Source: Nocardioides faecalis
GTDB taxonomy: Bacteria > Actinomycetota > Actinomycetes > Propionibacteriales > Nocardioidaceae
Assembly (NCBI RefSeq): GCF_018388425.1
Contig: NZ_CP074406.1
Span: 744,001 to 808,000, forward strand
DNA: 64,000 nt
Direction of reading: 5' to 3'
Shown here piece by piece: positions 62,133-64,000 of the stretch. Made by a program: the position numbers and the translations under genes. Under the pieces are notes generated by a model. It ran no database searches and was not told where the DNA came from. It was given only the letters and a program-made list of their open reading frames with translations. Numbering within the stretch: the first letter of the stretch is position 1; every line of letters starts with the position of its first letter.

Positions 62133-62881
62133 GCGAACGCCTTCTCCACCAGGCCGACGAGGTCGGGGTAGCGGTGCAGGTGGGCGCCGCCGTTGATGTC
62201 GAGGGTCTCGCCGGTGATCCAGGCGGCGTCGTCGGAGAGCAGGAACCTGATCGCGGCGGCGATCTCGACCGCCTCCCCGGACCGGCCGAGCGCGGTGTTG
62301 GCGACGTACTCCTCGCGCACCCCGGGGATGTCCATCGCCGGCGCCGTCAGCGGGGTGACGACCAGGCCGGGCGCGACGGCGTTGACCCGGATCCCGCGGC
62401 CGCCGAGCTCCAGCGCGGTGACCTCGGTGAGGGCGACCAGGCCGGCCTTCGCGGCGCAGTAGGCGGCGAGCCCGGTGCCGGGCTGGCGGGCGTTGAGCGA
62501 GGAGAGTGAGACCAGGCTGCCGCCGTCGGCGACGTTCCGCCCGGCGTGCTTGAGCACCAGGAAGGCACCGGTCAGGCACACGTCCACGACGCGCCGCCAC
62601 TCGGCGGCGTCGTGGTCGACGACGCGGGCCAGGGTGCTGACGCCTGCGCAGTTCACCACCCCGGTGAAGCCGCCCGGGCGTCCGGCGACCTCGGTGAACA
62701 GCGCCTCGACCGAGGCCTCGTCCGTCACGTCGACGCCGACGTCGACCCCTGCGCCCGGGGAGACCGCGGCGCCGGGCAGGTCGGCGACGACGACCTCGTG
62801 GCCGGCCGCGCGCAGGACCGAGGCGGTGGCCGCCCCGATCCCGGACGCGCCGCCGATGATCACTGTGATGGGACCGGTCAT
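62129..62881 (-). CDS. Short-chain dehydrogenase/reductase
   Basis: The 250-residue classical SDR has [16 protein letters not shown] (cofactor loop), VDVTDEASV, NCAG in VVNCAGVSTL, Ser in SLSSLNA and YCAAKAGLVAL (Tyr and Lys). The end shows ITGETLDINGGAHL, the usual C-terminal segment. It is the first gene of the SDR pair and starts 120 bp from the divergent monooxygenase. Together they could oxidise an alcohol to a ketone that the monooxygenase then inserts oxygen into; this is inference. Confidence 0.92.
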   Translation of the reverse strand: MTGPITVIIGGASGIGAATASVLRAAGHEVVVADLPGAAVSPGAGVDVGVDVTDEASVEALFTEVAGRPGGFTGVVNCAGVSTLARVVDHDAAEWRRVVDVCLTGAFLVLKHAGRNVADGGSLVSLSSLNARQPGTGLAAYCAAKAGLVALTEVTALELGGRGIRVNAVAPGLVVTPLTAPAMDIPGVREEYVANTALGRSGEAVEIAAAIRFLLSDDAAWITGETLDINGGAHLHRYPDLVGLVEKAFA

Positions 62882-62917
62882 GGGGGTCGGCTCCAGTCTG
62901 ACGCTCGTCGGCGTCCG

Positions 62918-62959
62918 TTGACAGGTGTCAGGTACGGACCTAACGTGATGGCGGTCACA
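62918..62959 (+). promoter_or_regulatory. Promoter of the flavin monooxygenase with two palindromes
   Basis: The -35 TTGACA (62918-62923) is a perfect consensus, with -10 TAACGT (62941-62946) 17 nt away. TGACA-GG-TGTCA (62919-62930) overlaps the -35. GTGATGGCGGTCACA (62945-62959) overlaps the -10 end and start site and is the third copy of the cox-locus palindrome. Confidence 0.75.
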
Positions 62960-63001
62960 TGTCGTTGTCAAGGTCCCGGGTGGGGCCCACGAGGAGCAGT
63001 C

Positions 63002-64000
63002 ATGATCAAGCCCGGCACGTCCACGACCGTCGCGGTGATCGGTGCCGGGATCAGCGGCCTGACGATGAGCAAGATGCTCGACGACTACGGCCTGGACTTC
63101 GTGACCTTCGAGGCCTCCGACCGGGTCGGCGGCAACTGGGCCTTCGAGAACCCCAACGGGCACAGCAGCGCCTACCGCTCGCTGCACATCGACACCTCGA
63201 AGCACCAGCTGTCCTTCAAGGACTACCCGATGCCCGAGGAGTTCCCGGACTTCCCGCACCACACCCAGGTCAAGGCCTACCTCGACGACTACGCCGACAC
63301 CTTCGACATCCGCCGCCGCATCGAGTTCCGCAACCGGGTGCTGCACGCGCGCCGGGTGCCCGTCGCCGACGGCGGCGGCTGGGAGCTGGACACCGAGCGC
63401 ACCGGCACCCGCCGCTTCGACGTGCTCCTCGTGGCCAACGGGCACCACTGGGACCCCCGCTTCGCCGACAAGCCGGGCGAGTTCACCGGCACCACGATGC
63501 ACTCCCACGCCTACGTCGACCCGCGCACGCCGTACGACCTCTCGGACAAGCGGATCCTGATCATCGGGCTCGGCAACAGTGCCGCCGACATCGCGGTGGA
63601 GCTGTCCAGCAAGACGCTGGGGAACGAGGTGGTCATCTCCACCCGCTCGAGCGCCTGGATCGTGCCGAAGTACTTCGCGGGCAAGCCGGCCGACAAGTAC
63701 TACCGGACCTCGCCGTACCTGCCGGTGGCCTGGCAGCGGAAGTTCGTGCAGGTGATGCAGCCGATGACGGCCGGGCGCCCGGAGGACTACGGCCTGCCGA
63801 CGCCCAACCACAAGTTCTTCGAGGCCCACCCGACCCAGTCCGTCGAGCTGCCGCTGCGCCTGGGCTCCGGCGACCTGCGGGCCAAGGGCGACATCGAGCG
63901 GTTCGACGGGCCCCGCGTGCACTTCGCCGACGGCACGGTCGAGGAGTTCGACGTGGTCATCCACGCCACCGGCTACAACATCACCTTCCCGTTCTTCGAC
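63002..64000 (+). CDS. Flavin-containing / Baeyer-Villiger-type monooxygenase (5' part; continues past the window)
   Basis: The 333 codons seen run to the last base. The N-terminal FAD site is VAVIGAGISGLTMSK, then VGGNWAFENPNGHSS. The flavin monooxygenase fingerprint appears as EFTGTTMHSHAY (F-x-G-x3-H-x2-x-Y), followed by the NADPH site IIGLGNSAADIAVEL and ATGYNITFPFFD. Such enzymes insert oxygen into ketones (Baeyer-Villiger) or oxidise soft nucleophiles. The ATG follows GAGGAG by six bases. It is divergent from the two SDRs and has a strong promoter with palindromic operators. The missing C-terminus prevents subfamily assignment. Confidence 0.9.
   Translation, partial: MIKPGTSTTVAVIGAGISGLTMSKMLDDYGLDFVTFEASDRVGGNWAFENPNGHSSAYRSLHIDTSKHQLSFKDYPMPEEFPDFPHHTQVKAYLDDYADTFDIRRRIEFRNRVLHARRVPVADGGGWELDTERTGTRRFDVLLVANGHHWDPRFADKPGEFTGTTMHSHAYVDPRTPYDLSDKRILIIGLGNSAADIAVELSSKTLGNEVVISTRSSAWIVPKYFAGKPADKYYRTSPYLPVAWQRKFVQVMQPMTAGRPEDYGLPTPNHKFFEAHPTQSVELPLRLGSGDLRAKGDIERFDGPRVHFADGTVEEFDVVIHATGYNITFPFFD

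Overview
This is a 64-kb, very GC-rich stretch of an actinobacterial chromosome. The gene families (NarGHJI, a form II CO-dehydrogenase-like operon, a KstR-like box before an acyl-CoA synthetase, a DUF222/HNH gene, actinobacterial-type Ung, DUF3263) and many TANNNT -10 boxes lying 6-8 nt before start codons (leaderless transcripts) suggest Nocardioidaceae, probably Nocardioides. That placement is inference from gene content. I see no tRNA, rRNA, CRISPR array, prophage or complete insertion sequence, and no gene-free gap above 300 bp.

Layout. 1-5 kb: a GMC alcohol oxidase/aldehyde dehydrogenase pair, Hsp20 divergent from a MerR regulator, and a DODA-type dioxygenase with a palindrome over its -10 box. 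5-10 kb: uracil-DNA glycosylase, then a three-gene unit (PhaC-like hydrolase with a Ser nucleophile, GPH/MFS transporter, S1P-lyase-like PLP enzyme). 10-16 kb: otsA, a NarL-type two-component system, DUF3263 and LytR_C proteins, and otsB. 15.8-17.6 kb: a SAM riboswitch, a threonine-synthase-like PLP enzyme and a ubiquitin-like sulfur carrier, which together fit the MetM/MetO route to homocysteine from O-phosphohomoserine. 17.6-22.7 kb: acyl-CoA synthetase, OsmC, an SDR, and groEL behind two CIRCE operators.

22.8-33 kb: nitrate respiration, with two NarK transporters divergent from narGHJI plus a cupin. 33-35 kb: a secreted repeat protein with a polylysine tail. 35.2-45.4 kb: a molybdenum hydroxylase locus, comprising a MobA/MocA-like nucleotidyltransferase, CoxD-like MoxR, CoxE-like VWA, XdhC (interrupted by an in-frame palindrome), a GAF regulator, and coxS-coxL(form II)-coxM-coxG. 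45.4-51.6 kb: a Bat-type operon (MoxR, DUF58, two VWA proteins, TPR protein) with RDD upstream and SpoIIM divergent. 52-54.5 kb: a PLDc_N-like protein and a DUF222/HNH gene associated with dispersed repeats. 54.5-60.2 kb: deoC with two aldehyde dehydrogenases (one lacking the catalytic half), a PH-like membrane protein and a phosphohexomutase. 60.2-64 kb: an aldo/keto reductase, two SDRs and, divergently, a flavin monooxygenase running off the window end.

The most interesting items are the riboswitch-controlled MetM/MetO pair whose carrier ends in Gly-Gly-Cys, the palindrome inserted in frame in xdhC, and a GTGA-N6-TCAC palindrome repeated before the GAF regulator, coxS and the monooxygenase.
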